A DNA stretch of 64,000 bases. Origin: Microvirga sp. GTDB taxonomy: Bacteria > Pseudomonadota > Alphaproteobacteria > Rhizobiales > Beijerinckiaceae. A model generated the notes under the pieces. That model saw nothing but the letters and a program-made list of their open reading frames with translations. It did not search any database and was not told where the DNA came from. The first letter of the stretch is position 1; each line of letters starts with the position of its first letter. A program made the translations under genes and the position numbers. Positions 1-9,736 of this stretch are shown piece after piece. The stretch is taken from positions 124,001 through 188,000 of the forward strand of contig NZ_JACXAB010000006.1 in assembly GCF_014699075.1 (NCBI RefSeq), read 5' to 3'.

Positions 1-450
1 GCGCACCGGGCGGATGTCGACCTGGGAGCGCGGCAGGAACGCCACGGCGCCGTCGAGGTCGACGGTGTAGCCGCCCTTCACCTGGTTGAAGATGGTGCCG
101 TTGACGCGCTCCTGGGCCTCGAAGGCCTTCTCGAGCTTCACCCACGACTCTTCGCGGCGGGCCTTGTCACGGGAGATGACGGCCTCGCCCAGGGCATTCT
201 CGATGCGCTCGACATAGACCTCGACCTCGTCGCCGACGACCACGGTCTGGTCGCGGTTCGGGCCGGCAAATTCTTTCAGGGCGACGCGACCTTCGGTCTT
301 GGCGCCGATATCGATGACCGCGACGTCTTTCTCGATCGCGACCACCTTGCCCTTCACGACCGAGCCTTCGCTGATCTCGTTCGTGCGGAAGGATTCTTCG
401 AGCAGGGCCGCGAAATCTTCACGGCTCGGCTGTTGCAAAGCTGCAGACAT
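1..450 (-). CDS. rpsA: 30S ribosomal protein S1, N-terminal 150 codons (partial at window edge)
   Basis: Ribosomal protein S1 binds mRNA at the 30S platform and helps initiation on structured messages. Reading leftward from the ATG at 450-448, the product begins MSAALQQPSREDFAALLEES and runs open to the window edge. Two S1-type OB repeats can be seen: the first around residues 25-95 (EGSVVKGKVVAIEKDVAVID, then KTEGRVALKEF) and the start of the second after residue 110 (VNGTIFNQVKGGYTVDLDGA). A strong ribosome site (AGGAGA, complement of 455-460) sits just before the start, which fixes it. The full gene should be about 560-570 codons, with the rest outside the window. Family assignment is firm. 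Confidence 0.97.
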   Translation of the reverse strand, partial: MSAALQQPSREDFAALLEESFRTNEISEGSVVKGKVVAIEKDVAVIDIGAKTEGRVALKEFAGPNRDQTVVVGDEVEVYVERIENALGEAVISRDKARREESWVKLEKAFEAQERVNGTIFNQVKGGYTVDLDGAVAFLPRSQVDIRPVR

Positions 451-745
451 AGGTTCTCCTGAATGGCCCTCGTTCAAGGGGCAACGCCGGCGGCTCGTGT
501 TAACGGGCCGTTTCCAGCCGCCGCTGCCTGAGACGCCCCTTCAGGGCCATGTCCCGGGCATGCTGCTCATCCGAGCAGGCCGGCGTATCATCAGCGGATG
601 GAAACGCTTGGTCCGACAGGGTTTCTCGGAACGCCGCGAGGGCGCGGAACACGCACCCTGACAATCGAAACCGTCACTGTCCTGTCGGATTGGGGGTTGT
701 CTTAACCCAATTGGCCCCGGATCACAAGGGTTTCAACCCTTTGGC

Positions 746-1246
746 TCAGGGAACATCAAGCTCATCGGGAAAAGCCGGCAGAGCATCGTTATCGATACGT
801 CGCCACCAGTCATTATCGACGTGAGCAAAATTCGAACAGGTTACGGCAAGGAGCTCTTTCTCTCCTCTCTTCACGACAAGCCCATCCTCTTCATGCCCGG
901 AGCCTATAAATCGATAGACCGTGTAACGAATGCCGTTCCTGATGAAACGTACGTAACTGTATCCCCCGCCACCCTGCAAAGCCAGGCCGCCGGTAAATGC
1001 CTCATGCGGAGCGACAGGCCTCTCAGGATAGCTCAGCTCAACCCACCCGATCCGCCCGAATCTGTATTGAAGGGTGCCAAATGAGAAGGAGCGGTCCGCG
1101 GAGGCACACAAAGAGACGGTCTTCCCGCCTACCGTGCAGGTGAACACAGTCGCTTCGCCAGAGCTACAATGGGATTTCGATGGTCCCGCAACCACCGAAC
1201 TGGAGACCAGCACGGCTCCCAACGTTGCAATCCCCAGGCCGCGCAT
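746..1246 (-). CDS. small secreted hypothetical protein
   Basis: A 166-residue protein of unknown function. The N-terminus (MRGLGIATLGAVLVSSSVVA, then G) is a typical Sec signal peptide with likely cleavage after residue 20, so the mature protein should be periplasmic. The mature part has several cysteines (in SHCSS, FTCTV, SLCAS and VTCSN), which suggests disulfide bonds, and many Gly/Tyr residues. I chose the ATG at 1246 because GAAGGA lies about 7 nt upstream. A GTG at 1273 would add nine residues without an evident ribosome site. It is not in an obvious operon with its neighbours. I do not recognise the family. Confidence 0.7.
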   Translation of the reverse strand: MRGLGIATLGAVLVSSSVVAGPSKSHCSSGEATVFTCTVGGKTVSLCASADRSFSFGTLQYRFGRIGWVELSYPERPVAPHEAFTGGLALQGGGGYSYVRFIRNGIRYTVYRFIGSGHEEDGLVVKRGEKELLAVTCSNFAHVDNDWWRRIDNDALPAFPDELDVP

Positions 1247-1324
1247 GAGCTTATCCTTCGCTCTTCGTAGCACAGGATTTTAAACCTCAATGAGGAAGAA
1301 GCAAAGCACTCCCGACGCCGACGT

Positions 1325-1954
1325 TCAGGCAGGCGCCTGCCCGCGCCGCGCCTGGGTCACGGCCCAATCCAGGGCCTGTACGAGCCGGTCGTTGCCCCAG
1401 AACATCTCCCCGTCCTCGGCAAAGAAAGTGGGCGCGCCGAAGAGGCCCCGCGACTGCACCTCCTCGCCCATCCGGCGGAGGCGCATCTTGTTGGCCTCGC
1501 CCCCCGCCTCGACGATGACGGCCCCGGCGTCCAGGCCCAAGGCGGTCAGGATGTCCTTGACCACCTGCGGGTCGGCGATGTCGCGGCATTCCGCGAACTG
1601 GGCCGTATAGACAGCCCGGGTGAAGGCCGGGGTCCAGCCCCGGTCGGAGCCGAGAAGCGCGACCCGGGCGGCCAGGAGCCCGTTCTGCGGGAAGGTTTCG
1701 GGCCGGTAGAAGGGCAGCCCGAGCCGCGCCGCCTCCCGCTCCATGTCGCGCCACATGTAGCGCCCCTTGGCCGGGTACAGGCTGAAAGGCGAGTTGTCCC
1801 ACCCCTGCGCCTTGAAGATCGGCCCGAGCAGGAACGGCCGCCACACGAGCTCCACCCCGGCCGCTTCCGCCGCCGCCTCGATGCGCATGGCCGCGAGATA
1901 GGAATAGGTCGAGGCGAACTCGTACCAGAATTCGAGAACCGGCTGACGATGCAT
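1325..1954 (-). CDS. 2-hydroxychromene-2-carboxylate isomerase / DsbA-fold thioredoxin-like protein
   Basis: A 209-residue protein of the HCCA isomerase (kappa-class GST, DsbA-fold) family. These enzymes are cytoplasmic and use glutathione to isomerise aromatic ring-cleavage products, but many members have unknown substrates. The hallmark N-terminus is present (LEFWYEFASTYSYLAAMRIE), where family members have a short polar motif with Ser instead of the CxxC of true DsbA. The C-terminal part has the cis-Pro loop (GLFGAPTFFAEDGEMFWGND). The start at 1954 is preceded by GAAGGAC and gives the normal family length. Upstream frame up to 2194 lacks family similarity. It is divergent from argG. The family call is good; the substrate is unknown. 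Confidence 0.88.
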   Translation of the reverse strand: MHRQPVLEFWYEFASTYSYLAAMRIEAAAEAAGVELVWRPFLLGPIFKAQGWDNSPFSLYPAKGRYMWRDMEREAARLGLPFYRPETFPQNGLLAARVALLGSDRGWTPAFTRAVYTAQFAECRDIADPQVVKDILTALGLDAGAVIVEAGGEANKMRLRRMGEEVQSRGLFGAPTFFAEDGEMFWGNDRLVQALDWAVTQARRGQAPA

Positions 1955-2171
1955 GGGCGTCCTTCGCAACCAAAAACCCGGAGGAACCAGGCCAACTCCC
2001 GAAGCCGGCCTTCCGCTCCACAAGAGACCTAGTTCATTCCGATAGGTTACGGCAGCCTCAGGCTTTCCGGGCAGGAATGCGGCGCAAGCATAGCGGTGCG
2101 AGAATTGCCCGTTGCGCTCAAAAGCCTTCCCCGCTAAGCCGCTGGCAGTCTTTCTCTCTGGAACCTTTGCC

Positions 2172-3404
<1,233 letters not shown>

Positions 3405-3424
3405 GAGAGCGCCGCGAACGCATC

Positions 3425-3450
3425 ATGGCCGGGCTCGTCCCGGCCATTTT
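3425..3450 (+). terminator. Rho-independent terminator of argG
   Basis: Perfect hairpin ATGGCCGGG-CTCGT-CCCGGCCAT followed by TTT, 20 nt after the argG stop. The stem also resembles the REP-like motif seen at 22.2 and 41.0 kb, so this may be a repeat used as a terminator. Confidence 0.65.
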
Positions 3451-3497
3451 CATGTGCGTTGCATGCTTTCCCCACCGGCTGGTCGGGAGCGTTCCGC

Positions 3498-5387
3498 TTA
3501 GCCGTACGGATGTTGCTCCAGCGTGTTGGTCTCATCCCTCAGCGGCACGTTCATCACGCACACCACTCCGGCGGGCTCGTAGATCAGCTGAACCTCTCCG
3601 CCCACATCGGTGGCCAAGCTCCGCTCGATCAGCCGGGTGCCGAAACCTCTTCGCGTCGGCACTGAAACCGGCGGGCCGTCCCGCTCCTGCCAGCACAGCT
3701 CCAGATGCGGAGCGCTGTCCGACGTGACCGTCCAGGTGATGAACACGCATCCGGTCGAAACGGAGAGCGCGCCGTATTTCGCCGCGTTCGTCGCCAGTTC
3801 GTGGATCGCCATGGCGATGGCCAGCGCCGTTCGCGGGATCAGGCGAAGATGCGGGCCCTCGATCTCGAAATGCTTCGTCTTCTGCCGCAGATAGGGCTCG
3901 ACCACCTCGTTGATGATCTCGCGCAGCTCCGCGCCCTCCCAGTTCTCGCGGGTGAGCACGTCATGGGCACGGGCCAGGGCGAAGAGGCGATCCTCGAAGG
4001 CCTGGACCTTGGGACGGTTCTCCTCGCTCATCTGCTTCAGGCTCTGCGACGCCATGGATTGCACGATGGTGAGCGTGTTCTTCACCCGGTGGTTCAGCTC
4101 GTTGATGAGAAGCTCGCGGTGCTCCTCCACCTGCTTGCGGTCGGTGATGTCGAGCACCGAGCCCACATAGCCGAGGAAGGTGCCGTCTTCGCCAAAGCGC
4201 GGCGCCGCGGCATCGATGGCCCAGCGGTAGGTGCCGTCGGCCCGGCGCAGCCGGTACTCCACGCGAAAAGGCCCCTTCTCGGCATTGGCCGTGCGAAATA
4301 CATCCCCCGACCAGCCGCTGTCGTCCGGATGGACGGCGTCGAGCCAGCCGAACCCTAAGCCGGTTTCCGGCGTCTGGCCGGTGAACTCGTACCAGGAGCG
4401 GGACAGGTAGGTGCAGCTGCCGTCCGCCTCCGTCACCCACACCATCACCGGAGCATTGTCGGCGAGATTGCGGAAGCGCGCTTCGCTCTCGCGCAGGCTG
4501 TCTTCGGCCTGCACGCGCTCGGTGACGTCGTAGCCTTCGGCGAAGATGCCGCTGACCTGCCCCTCCCGGTCGGTGACGGGCTGGTACACGAGGTCGACGA
4601 AGCGCTCCTCGACGGGGCTGCCCGGCTGCCGCTGGAGTCCGACGCGAAGGTTGCGGCCGACGAAGGGCTTGCCGCTCGCGTAGACCTTGTCGAGCAGCTC
4701 AAGAAACCCCTGGCCCTCGATCTCGGGCAGGGCTTCGCGCACGGTCTTGCCGGTGATGTCGCGCCGGTGGCCCACGAGTTGAAGGTAGGCATCGTTCACG
4801 AGCTCGAACACGTGCTCGGGCCCGCGCAGCATCGCCATGAAGCCCGGAGCCTGCTTGAAGAGCTCGCGAAGACGGTCCTGCTCTTCCCTCAGGGCTGCGC
4901 GCAGCTTGACCTCCTGGGTGGTCTCCGTGCAGGCGCAGAACATGCCGGCAATCCCGCCCGTCTCATCGCGGACGGGCGAGTAGGAGAAGGTGTACCACGT
5001 GTCCTCAGGGTAGCCGTTGCGCTCCATCACGAGGTGCAGGTCTTCGTGGTAGGTGGATTCCCCGGCGAGCGCCTTGGTTACCAGCGGTCCGATGTCGGCC
5101 CAGATTTCCGACCAGACCTCGCGGAACGGCAGGCCAAGCGCATGCGGGTGCTTGGCACCGAAGATCGGCACATAGCCGTCGTTGTACAGAAACGCGAGTT
5201 TCGGTCCCCAGGCGACGAACATGGGGAATTTCGACGTGAGCATCAGGCTCACCACGGCCCGAAGGCTCTGCGGCCAGTGTTCCGGCGGGCCGAGGGGCGA
5301 GGACGACCAGTCATGAGCGCGCATGAGCGCACCCATCTCACCACCCCCGGTGAGGAAGTCCGGGCTGGGAACGAGCCTATCGTGCAT
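3498..5387 (-). CDS. PAS-domain HWE-family sensor histidine kinase
   Basis: A 629-residue soluble sensor kinase. Three PAS-like domains occupy roughly residues 40-165, 175-295 and 303-418. The last one ends RADGTYRWAIDAA...GYVGSVLDITDRK, the usual PAS/PAC pattern. The kinase core follows: phospho-acceptor His near 433 in INELNHRVKNTLTIVQ, N-box HELATNAAKYGALS near 529 with the extra His typical of HWE kinases, and the W-x-E signature (LCWQERDG, Trp near 566). The HWE family is abundant in Hyphomicrobiales and often feeds general-stress or light signalling. No transmembrane helix is visible. I chose the ATG at 5387 (GGAGAGG about 10 nt upstream) since the extra upstream frame to 5567 looks non-coding. 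No response regulator is adjacent, so it is an orphan kinase. Confidence 0.93.
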   Translation of the reverse strand: MHDRLVPSPDFLTGGGEMGALMRAHDWSSSPLGPPEHWPQSLRAVVSLMLTSKFPMFVAWGPKLAFLYNDGYVPIFGAKHPHALGLPFREVWSEIWADIGPLVTKALAGESTYHEDLHLVMERNGYPEDTWYTFSYSPVRDETGGIAGMFCACTETTQEVKLRAALREEQDRLRELFKQAPGFMAMLRGPEHVFELVNDAYLQLVGHRRDITGKTVREALPEIEGQGFLELLDKVYASGKPFVGRNLRVGLQRQPGSPVEERFVDLVYQPVTDREGQVSGIFAEGYDVTERVQAEDSLRESEARFRNLADNAPVMVWVTEADGSCTYLSRSWYEFTGQTPETGLGFGWLDAVHPDDSGWSGDVFRTANAEKGPFRVEYRLRRADGTYRWAIDAAAPRFGEDGTFLGYVGSVLDITDRKQVEEHRELLINELNHRVKNTLTIVQSMASQSLKQMSEENRPKVQAFEDRLFALARAHDVLTRENWEGAELREIINEVVEPYLRQKTKHFEIEGPHLRLIPRTALAIAMAIHELATNAAKYGALSVSTGCVFITWTVTSDSAPHLELCWQERDGPPVSVPTRRGFGTRLIERSLATDVGGEVQLIYEPAGVVCVMNVPLRDETNTLEQHPYG

Positions 5388-5669
5388 CGAGCCGACGCCT
5401 CTCCAGAGGGGACTGGTGGGTGGGATGTCCGATGTCATGCCCGCTGCGACAGGGGCTGCCCTGCCTTGCGGCTGCCGCGAGACCGTCAAGCCCGAGCATG
5501 CGAGGAGCGTTCGATAATGTTCGTGCAGACATGCTGAGCTTTGGAATTGGCGGGGGCTTTCAGCCATTTAGGACTGAGCCGAATGACTTCAATCATTGTG
5601 TAGATCATATGGCTGCCGCAAGCGACGGCGTTCTGTCGCGGAGATAAGCACCGGGGGGTGAGCCCCACC

Positions 5670-5836
5670 GTCATCCCGGACGGCCGAGCCGATCCGGGAT
5701 CGGTTGCAGGATAATGCGCCTGAACCTTCCCCCCTTTGCGGGGGAGGGTGGCGAACGGAGTGAGCCGGGAGAGGGGACGAGTTCGATTGAGCACTGCCCC
5801 TCTCTCGCTGAAGGGGAGAGGGAGTGCAGCGAGCAT
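5670..5836. repeat. REP-like intergenic repeats between kinase and typA
   Basis: This sits in the 900-bp gene-free stretch 5388-6285. At 5670-5703 there is an imperfect palindrome of the form GTCATCCCGGA...GATCCGGGATC, a pattern repeated near 53.1 and 56.2 kb. At about 5727-5836 follows a second element with nested inverted repeats (CCCCCTTTGCGGGGG, then CCCCTCTC...GAGAGGG). Stretches of this style are common between genes in methylobacteria and rhizobia (from memory). No coding frame with family features was found here on either strand. Confidence 0.6.
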
Positions 5837-5880
5837 GTTCTTATTTTGTTCTTGACAATTCTCCTAAGCTCGGCTATAGG
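5837..5880 (+). promoter_or_regulatory. LexA-type operator overlapping a sigma70-like promoter
   Basis: GTTC at 5837-5840, seven bases, GTTC at 5848-5851: a perfect match to the alphaproteobacterial SOS box GTTC-N7-GTTC. The second half-site abuts a consensus -35 TTGACA (5852-5857), then a 17-base spacer and a -10 TATAGG (5875-5880). A start near 5887 rightward is expected. LexA bound here would block polymerase. The first clear gene downstream is typA, 400 nt away. Confidence 0.6.
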
Positions 5881-5886
5881 TAGGGA

Positions 5887-6240
5887 CATCCTCGTCCGAT
5901 GAGGGGCGCGCTCGCGAGGCGTCGTAAGAGTGGGACGGGGAGCGGTCCTGCCGCAGGCCTCGCAAGCCTGTGATCGCAGGTGGCCGATCTGGCATGCCTC
6001 CAGGTCCGCTGAAACAAACCGCGCGTGACGAGCAGCTTGGCTCTCACCTTCCACACACCACATCGAGCCGGGCTGCCCACCACGCCACCCTCGATTGACC
6101 TGACGGCTTGAGGCCACCCGGCCTCAGGCCCGAAGGTGCTGGCTCTTTGACGACAGGAGACAAGCTGCCCTATTGCCGCCGCTCTCTTATCATTATATTG
6201 CAGCGCATCAGATTTCGCCCGGTACGAGCCAGGGGCGCGG
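5887..6240 (+). ncRNA. candidate untranslated transcript (sRNA or long typA leader) behind a LexA box
   Basis: The stretch after the promoter at 5852-5880 holds no convincing gene. A 24-codon frame begins at 5899 (MRGALARRRKSG...) without a ribosome site. Folding elements are visible: CCTC-GTCCGAT-GAGG at about 5889-5903, palindromic CTCGCGAG just after, and TGAGGCC-ACCC-GGCCTCA around 6109-6126. The start, CATCCTCGTCCGATGAGGGG, resembles a sequence I recall as dispersed in Bradyrhizobium-type genomes; I cannot verify this here. Boundaries are guesses. It could instead simply be the 5' UTR of typA. Confidence 0.3.
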
Positions 6241-6285
6241 CCACGCTTGCCGCGAGCCGGGCTGCTTTGCTTTGAAAGACCCCTT

Positions 6286-8112
6286 ATGAAACTACGCAAC
6301 ATCGCCATCATCGCCCACGTCGACCATGGCAAGACCACCCTTGTTGACAAGCTCCTCCAGCAATCGGGCAGCTTCCGCGAGAACCAGCGCGTGGAAGAGC
6401 GCGCCATGGACTCGAACGACCTCGAGAAGGAGCGCGGCATCACGATTCTCGCCAAGGCGACCTCGGTCGTCTGGAAGGACACCCGCATCAACATCGTCGA
6501 CACCCCCGGCCACGCCGATTTCGGCGGCGAGGTTGAGCGCATCCTGAGCATGGTGGACGGCGCCATCGTGCTGGTGGACGCAGCCGAAGGCCCGATGCCG
6601 CAGACCAAGTTCGTGGTGTCCAAGGCCCTCAAGATCGGCCTGCGCCCCATCGTGGCCATCAACAAGATCGACCGTCCCGATGCCCGCCACGTGGAAGTGG
6701 TCAACGAGGTGTTCGATCTCTTCGCGGCCCTCGACGCCACGGACGAGCAGCTCGACTTCCCGATCCTCTACGGGTCCGGCCGCAACGGCTGGATGGCGAA
6801 AGCCCCGGAAGGCCCGAGCGACGAGGGCCTGGCGCCCCTCTTCGACCTCGTGCTGGAGCACGTGCCCCCGGCCAAGACCGAGGAAGGTCCGTTCCGCATG
6901 CTCGGCACCCTGCTCGAGGCCAATCCGTTCCTGGGCCGCATCGTCACGGGCCGCATCTCCTCCGGCACCGTGAAGCCGAACCAGTCGATCAAGGTGCTCG
7001 ACCGCGAGGGCAAGGTGGTCGAGACCGGCCGCGTGTCCAAGATCCTCGCCTTCCGCGGTCTGGAGCGCCAGCCCATCGAGATCGGCGAGGCCGGCGACAT
7101 CGTGTCCATCGCAGGGTTGGTCAAGGGCTCGGTGGCCGACACCTTCTCGGCTCTTGAAAACGACATTCCGATCCAGGCCCAGCCCATCGATCCGCCGACC
7201 GTGACCATGTCGTTCATCGTGAACGACTCGCCGCTCGCCGGCACCGAGGGCGACAAGGTCACCAGCCGCATGATCCGCGACCGCCTGTTCAAGGAAGCGG
7301 AAGGCAACGTGACCCTCAAGATCGAGGAGGCCACCGACAAGGATTCGTTCTTCGTCTCCGGCCGCGGCGAATTGCAGCTCGCGATCCTGATCGAAACCAT
7401 GCGCCGCGAGGGCTTCGAACTCGCCGTGTCGCGTCCCCGCGTCGTCTTCGAGAAGGACGAGGCGGGCAACCTTCTCGAGCCCATCGAGGAAGTGGTCATC
7501 GACGTGGACGAGGAGCATTCCGGCGTCGTGGTGCAGAAGATGTCAGAGCGCCGCGCCGACATGGTCGAGATGCGTCCCTCCGGCGGCAACCGCCAGCGCC
7601 TCGTGTTCTACGCTCCCACCCGCGGCCTCATCGGCTACCAGGGCGAGCTGATGACCGACACCCGCGGCACCGCGATCATGAACCGCCTGTTCCACGCCTA
7701 CGAGCCCTATCGCGGCGAGATCGCGGGACGGCGCAACGGCGTGCTGATCTCGAACGACAACGGCGAGGCCGTAGCCTACGCCCTGTGGAACCTCGAGGAT
7801 CGCGGCCCGATGATGATCGAGCCCGGCTGGAAGGTGTATCAGGGCATGATCATCGGCGAGCACAACCGCGAGAACGACCTCGAGGTAAACGTGCTCAAGG
7901 GCAAGAAGCTCACCAACATCCGCACGACCTCGAAGGACGAAGCGGTGCGCCTGACCCCGCCGATCCGCATGACGCTGGAGAAGTCGCTCGCCTGGATCCA
8001 GGACGACGAGCTCGTAGAAGTGACGCCCAAGTCGATCCGCATCCGCAAGGCGATCCTCGACCCGAACGACCGCAAGCGCGCCGAGCGCTCGAAGGAAGCC
8101 CTGAGCGCATAA
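6286..8112 (+). CDS. typA: translational GTPase TypA/BipA
   Basis: Ribosome-associated GTPase of the EF-G superfamily, needed for ribosome assembly and growth under cold or other stress. The 608-residue product has G1 AHVDHGKTT (about residues 9-17), the switch region with ERGITI, G3 DTPGHADF, G4 NKIDRPDA, then the EF-G-like domain and the BipA-specific C-terminus. Length matches the family exactly. The start at 6286 (MKLRNIAIIAHVDHG) is chosen over 6247, which would add 13 unlikely residues. The long leader (from a possible start near 5887) and the LexA box upstream are unusual for this gene. A closer, weaker AT-rich promoter around 6174-6202 is also possible. Confidence 0.98.
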   Translation: MKLRNIAIIAHVDHGKTTLVDKLLQQSGSFRENQRVEERAMDSNDLEKERGITILAKATSVVWKDTRINIVDTPGHADFGGEVERILSMVDGAIVLVDAAEGPMPQTKFVVSKALKIGLRPIVAINKIDRPDARHVEVVNEVFDLFAALDATDEQLDFPILYGSGRNGWMAKAPEGPSDEGLAPLFDLVLEHVPPAKTEEGPFRMLGTLLEANPFLGRIVTGRISSGTVKPNQSIKVLDREGKVVETGRVSKILAFRGLERQPIEIGEAGDIVSIAGLVKGSVADTFSALENDIPIQAQPIDPPTVTMSFIVNDSPLAGTEGDKVTSRMIRDRLFKEAEGNVTLKIEEATDKDSFFVSGRGELQLAILIETMRREGFELAVSRPRVVFEKDEAGNLLEPIEEVVIDVDEEHSGVVVQKMSERRADMVEMRPSGGNRQRLVFYAPTRGLIGYQGELMTDTRGTAIMNRLFHAYEPYRGEIAGRRNGVLISNDNGEAVAYALWNLEDRGPMMIEPGWKVYQGMIIGEHNRENDLEVNVLKGKKLTNIRTTSKDEAVRLTPPIRMTLEKSLAWIQDDELVEVTPKSIRIRKAILDPNDRKRAERSKEALSA

Positions 8113-8136
8113 AGGCAGCGCTCTTTGCAACAGTTG

Positions 8137-8164
8137 AAAGGCCGCTCTTCGGAGCGGCCTTTTT
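8137..8164 (+). terminator. Rho-independent terminator of typA
   Basis: Hairpin AAAGGCCGCTC-TTC-GGAGCGGCCTTTTT, 24 nt after the typA stop: a strong GC stem with a T tract on the plus strand and A tract at its foot. Confidence 0.9.
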
Positions 8165-8239
8165 CATGCGTGCAATCCCTTAAGGATGGCGGTCCTGTTC
8201 ACCGCAGCCTACAAGCTTAACGGGAAGACGGAGGAGAAC

Positions 8240-8863
8240 ATGCTGACGATTCACGGGTACGCAGGATCCATCAATGTGCGGAAGGTGCTCTGGACCTGCG
8301 TGGAGCTTGGCCTCCCGTTCGAGCGTGTCGACTGGGGCGGCGGCACACGGTCTGTCACCGATCCCGACTTTCTCAAGCTCAACCCCGTCGGCATGATCCC
8401 GGTCCTGGAGGACGCAGGCCAGCTCTTCTGGGAATCGAACAGCATCGTCCGTTATCTCGCGGCGCGGGAAGGCCGCGATGATTTGCTACCCACTGAACCC
8501 GCCAAGCGGGCGCAGGTCGAGAAGTGGATGGACTGGCAGGTCTCCGACTTCAACAACACCTGGCGCTATGTCTTTCAGGCGACGGTGCGCAAGAACCCGA
8601 ATTTTCAGGATGAACAGCAGATCGCTGAGTCTTGGGGCAAGTTCTGCTCCGCCGTTCAGGTAGTCGATCGGGAACTCGCCCGCACGGGTGCCTACATCGC
8701 CGGGCCAGGCTTCACCTGCGCCGACATCGTCATCGGCCTGTCGATCCATCGCTGGAGGAGCATTCCGCTCGAACGCCCTCATCTGCGGGAGATCGAGCGT
8801 TACTACGATCGTCTCTGCGAGCGTGAAGGCTTTCGGGTCTACGGAAGGGATGGGGGATTGTAG
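8240..8863 (+). CDS. glutathione S-transferase family protein
   Basis: A 207-residue cytosolic GST. The thioredoxin-like N-terminal domain begins LTIHGYAGSINVRKVLWTCVELGLPF, with the glutathione-binding loop VGMIPVLEDAGQLFWESNSI (cis-Pro after the Ile, then the E-S-N/S motif). The alpha-helical C-terminal domain starts after residue 85. The ATG at 8240 has a strong GGAGGAG ribosome site just before it, so the longer frame from 8186 is rejected. Substrate is unknown; such proteins usually conjugate or reduce electrophiles. It stands alone after the typA terminator. Confidence 0.93.
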   Translation: MLTIHGYAGSINVRKVLWTCVELGLPFERVDWGGGTRSVTDPDFLKLNPVGMIPVLEDAGQLFWESNSIVRYLAAREGRDDLLPTEPAKRAQVEKWMDWQVSDFNNTWRYVFQATVRKNPNFQDEQQIAESWGKFCSAVQVVDRELARTGAYIAGPGFTCADIVIGLSIHRWRSIPLERPHLREIERYYDRLCEREGFRVYGRDGGL

Positions 8864-8911
8864 AGAGAAGCCTGTATGGCTTCCCTCGCTGTTTGCCGAC
8901 GGGCCTGTGCT

Positions 8912-9076
8912 TCAGCCTTCGGCCTTGTCGCTCTGCCCCTTCTTGGCACCCTCGCCCATCGGGTTCGTCGAATCCTCACCCGAAGCCTCAGGGTTCTCGC
9001 GGCCCTGGGGTGTCAGGCGCGGGGCGCTGATATCCTCTTCCGTCGCTTGATTGGACTTGTTGTCGGGCTTTGCCAT
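8912..9076 (-). CDS. 54-residue hydrophilic hypothetical protein (third gene of small-protein operon)
   Basis: The product begins MAKPDNKSNQATEEDISAPR and ends KKGQSDKAEG. It is charged, with no hydrophobic core, so probably disordered. AGGATAAGC precedes the ATG. It starts 12 bp after the stop of the 77-residue protein encoded just upstream on the same strand, and composition (Asp, Lys, Gln, Gly, Pro) matches its two partners. No family recognised. The regular spacing, ribosome sites and shared composition argue that it is a real gene. Confidence 0.65.
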   Translation of the reverse strand: MAKPDNKSNQATEEDISAPRLTPQGRENPEASGEDSTNPMGEGAKKGQSDKAEG

Positions 9077-9088
9077 CGCTGCTTATCC

Positions 9089-9322
9089 TCATGAACTCGT
9101 GGAGTCGGTCGCGTCTTGGTCGCCCGCATCCGGCAGAGCGCCTGTCCCCGGCGTCGAGTCCGGGTTCGTCAGTGACGGCTTGCTGTGCGGGCCTGCCGCC
9201 GGCTGCTTGCCGCCGGGCTGCTTGTCGGACGGGGCCTGCCCGTCGCCCTGCGGCTCGGACCGCTTGATGTCGACGTAGTTCTTCGTGTCGTCGGTATGAT
9301 TGCCGTAGCCTGCATTGCCCAT
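9089..9322 (-). CDS. 77-residue hydrophilic hypothetical protein (second gene of small-protein operon)
   Basis: The product begins MGNAGYGNHTDDTKNYVDIK and is rich in Pro, Gln, Asp, Gly and Ser, with no transmembrane or compact hydrophobic part. An AGGAG ribosome site lies in the 12-bp gap from the preceding stop. Such small intrinsically disordered proteins in methylobacteria-like genomes are often stress induced; that role is an inference here, supported only by the EcfG-like promoter in front of the operon. Confidence 0.7.
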   Translation of the reverse strand: MGNAGYGNHTDDTKNYVDIKRSEPQGDGQAPSDKQPGGKQPAAGPHSKPSLTNPDSTPGTGALPDAGDQDATDSTSS

Positions 9323-9334
9323 GGCGCTCTCCTG

Positions 9335-9691
9335 TCAGTCCTCGTCCTTGCCGTTCACGGCCGTCATCCGTTCAATGGCCTCGACGGTCGCGTCCTTGTC
9401 GTTCGGCGACAGGGTGGCGTCGCTCAGGTGCTTGGTCGCCTCGGGAGTTTCAGCAGCCGTGAGTTCGTCATGCCCGTCATGTCCGGCCTTGCTGGTCTGG
9501 CCAGTTTGTCCCTGGCGATAAGCGTAGGCCTCGCCGCCGGGCTGGCTCCACACGCGTCTCAAGGTGGCGTTGCCTTCGACGCCGCCATCCCGGTTTGGAT
9601 CGACAGGGCTGTCGATACCGCCGCGCTGCTCGTTGCGGATCTGGTCCGCGTCTTGGTCCTTCAATGAATGGGGAGCCTTGCGATCCGCCAT
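9335..9691 (-). CDS. 118-residue hydrophilic hypothetical protein (first gene of small-protein operon)
   Basis: The product begins MADRKAPHSLKDQDADQIRN and ends VEAIERMTAVNGKDED. It is almost wholly polar, with repeated Asp/Asn/Gly-rich patches (GGIDSPVDPNRDGG) and a short amphipathic C-terminal helix. A very good ribosome site (AAGGAG, 7 nt before ATG) fixes the start. It heads a leftward operon of three genes with 12-bp gaps. No known domain was recognised. Similarity in style to desiccation or hyperosmotic stress proteins is only compositional. Confidence 0.75.
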   Translation of the reverse strand: MADRKAPHSLKDQDADQIRNEQRGGIDSPVDPNRDGGVEGNATLRRVWSQPGGEAYAYRQGQTGQTSKAGHDGHDELTAAETPEATKHLSDATLSPNDKDATVEAIERMTAVNGKDED

Positions 9692-9736
9692 GATGAACTC
9701 CTTGAAACATCGTTCAAATCTCGTGCGTGCAAGGAG

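Noticed and set aside
726..743. Hairpin AAGGGT-TGAA-ACCCTT after the secreted hypothetical gene
   Set aside because: Short stem and no T tract, so not called a terminator.
299..1084. Plus-strand frames opposite rpsA and the secreted hypothetical protein
   Set aside because: No ribosome sites or family features; overlap genes with strong evidence on the other strand.
5874..6740. 288-codon minus-strand frame across the typA leader and 5' end
   Set aside because: Half lies antisense to typA and the rest over the hairpin-rich leader; Ser/Arg-rich, no motif, no ribosome site.
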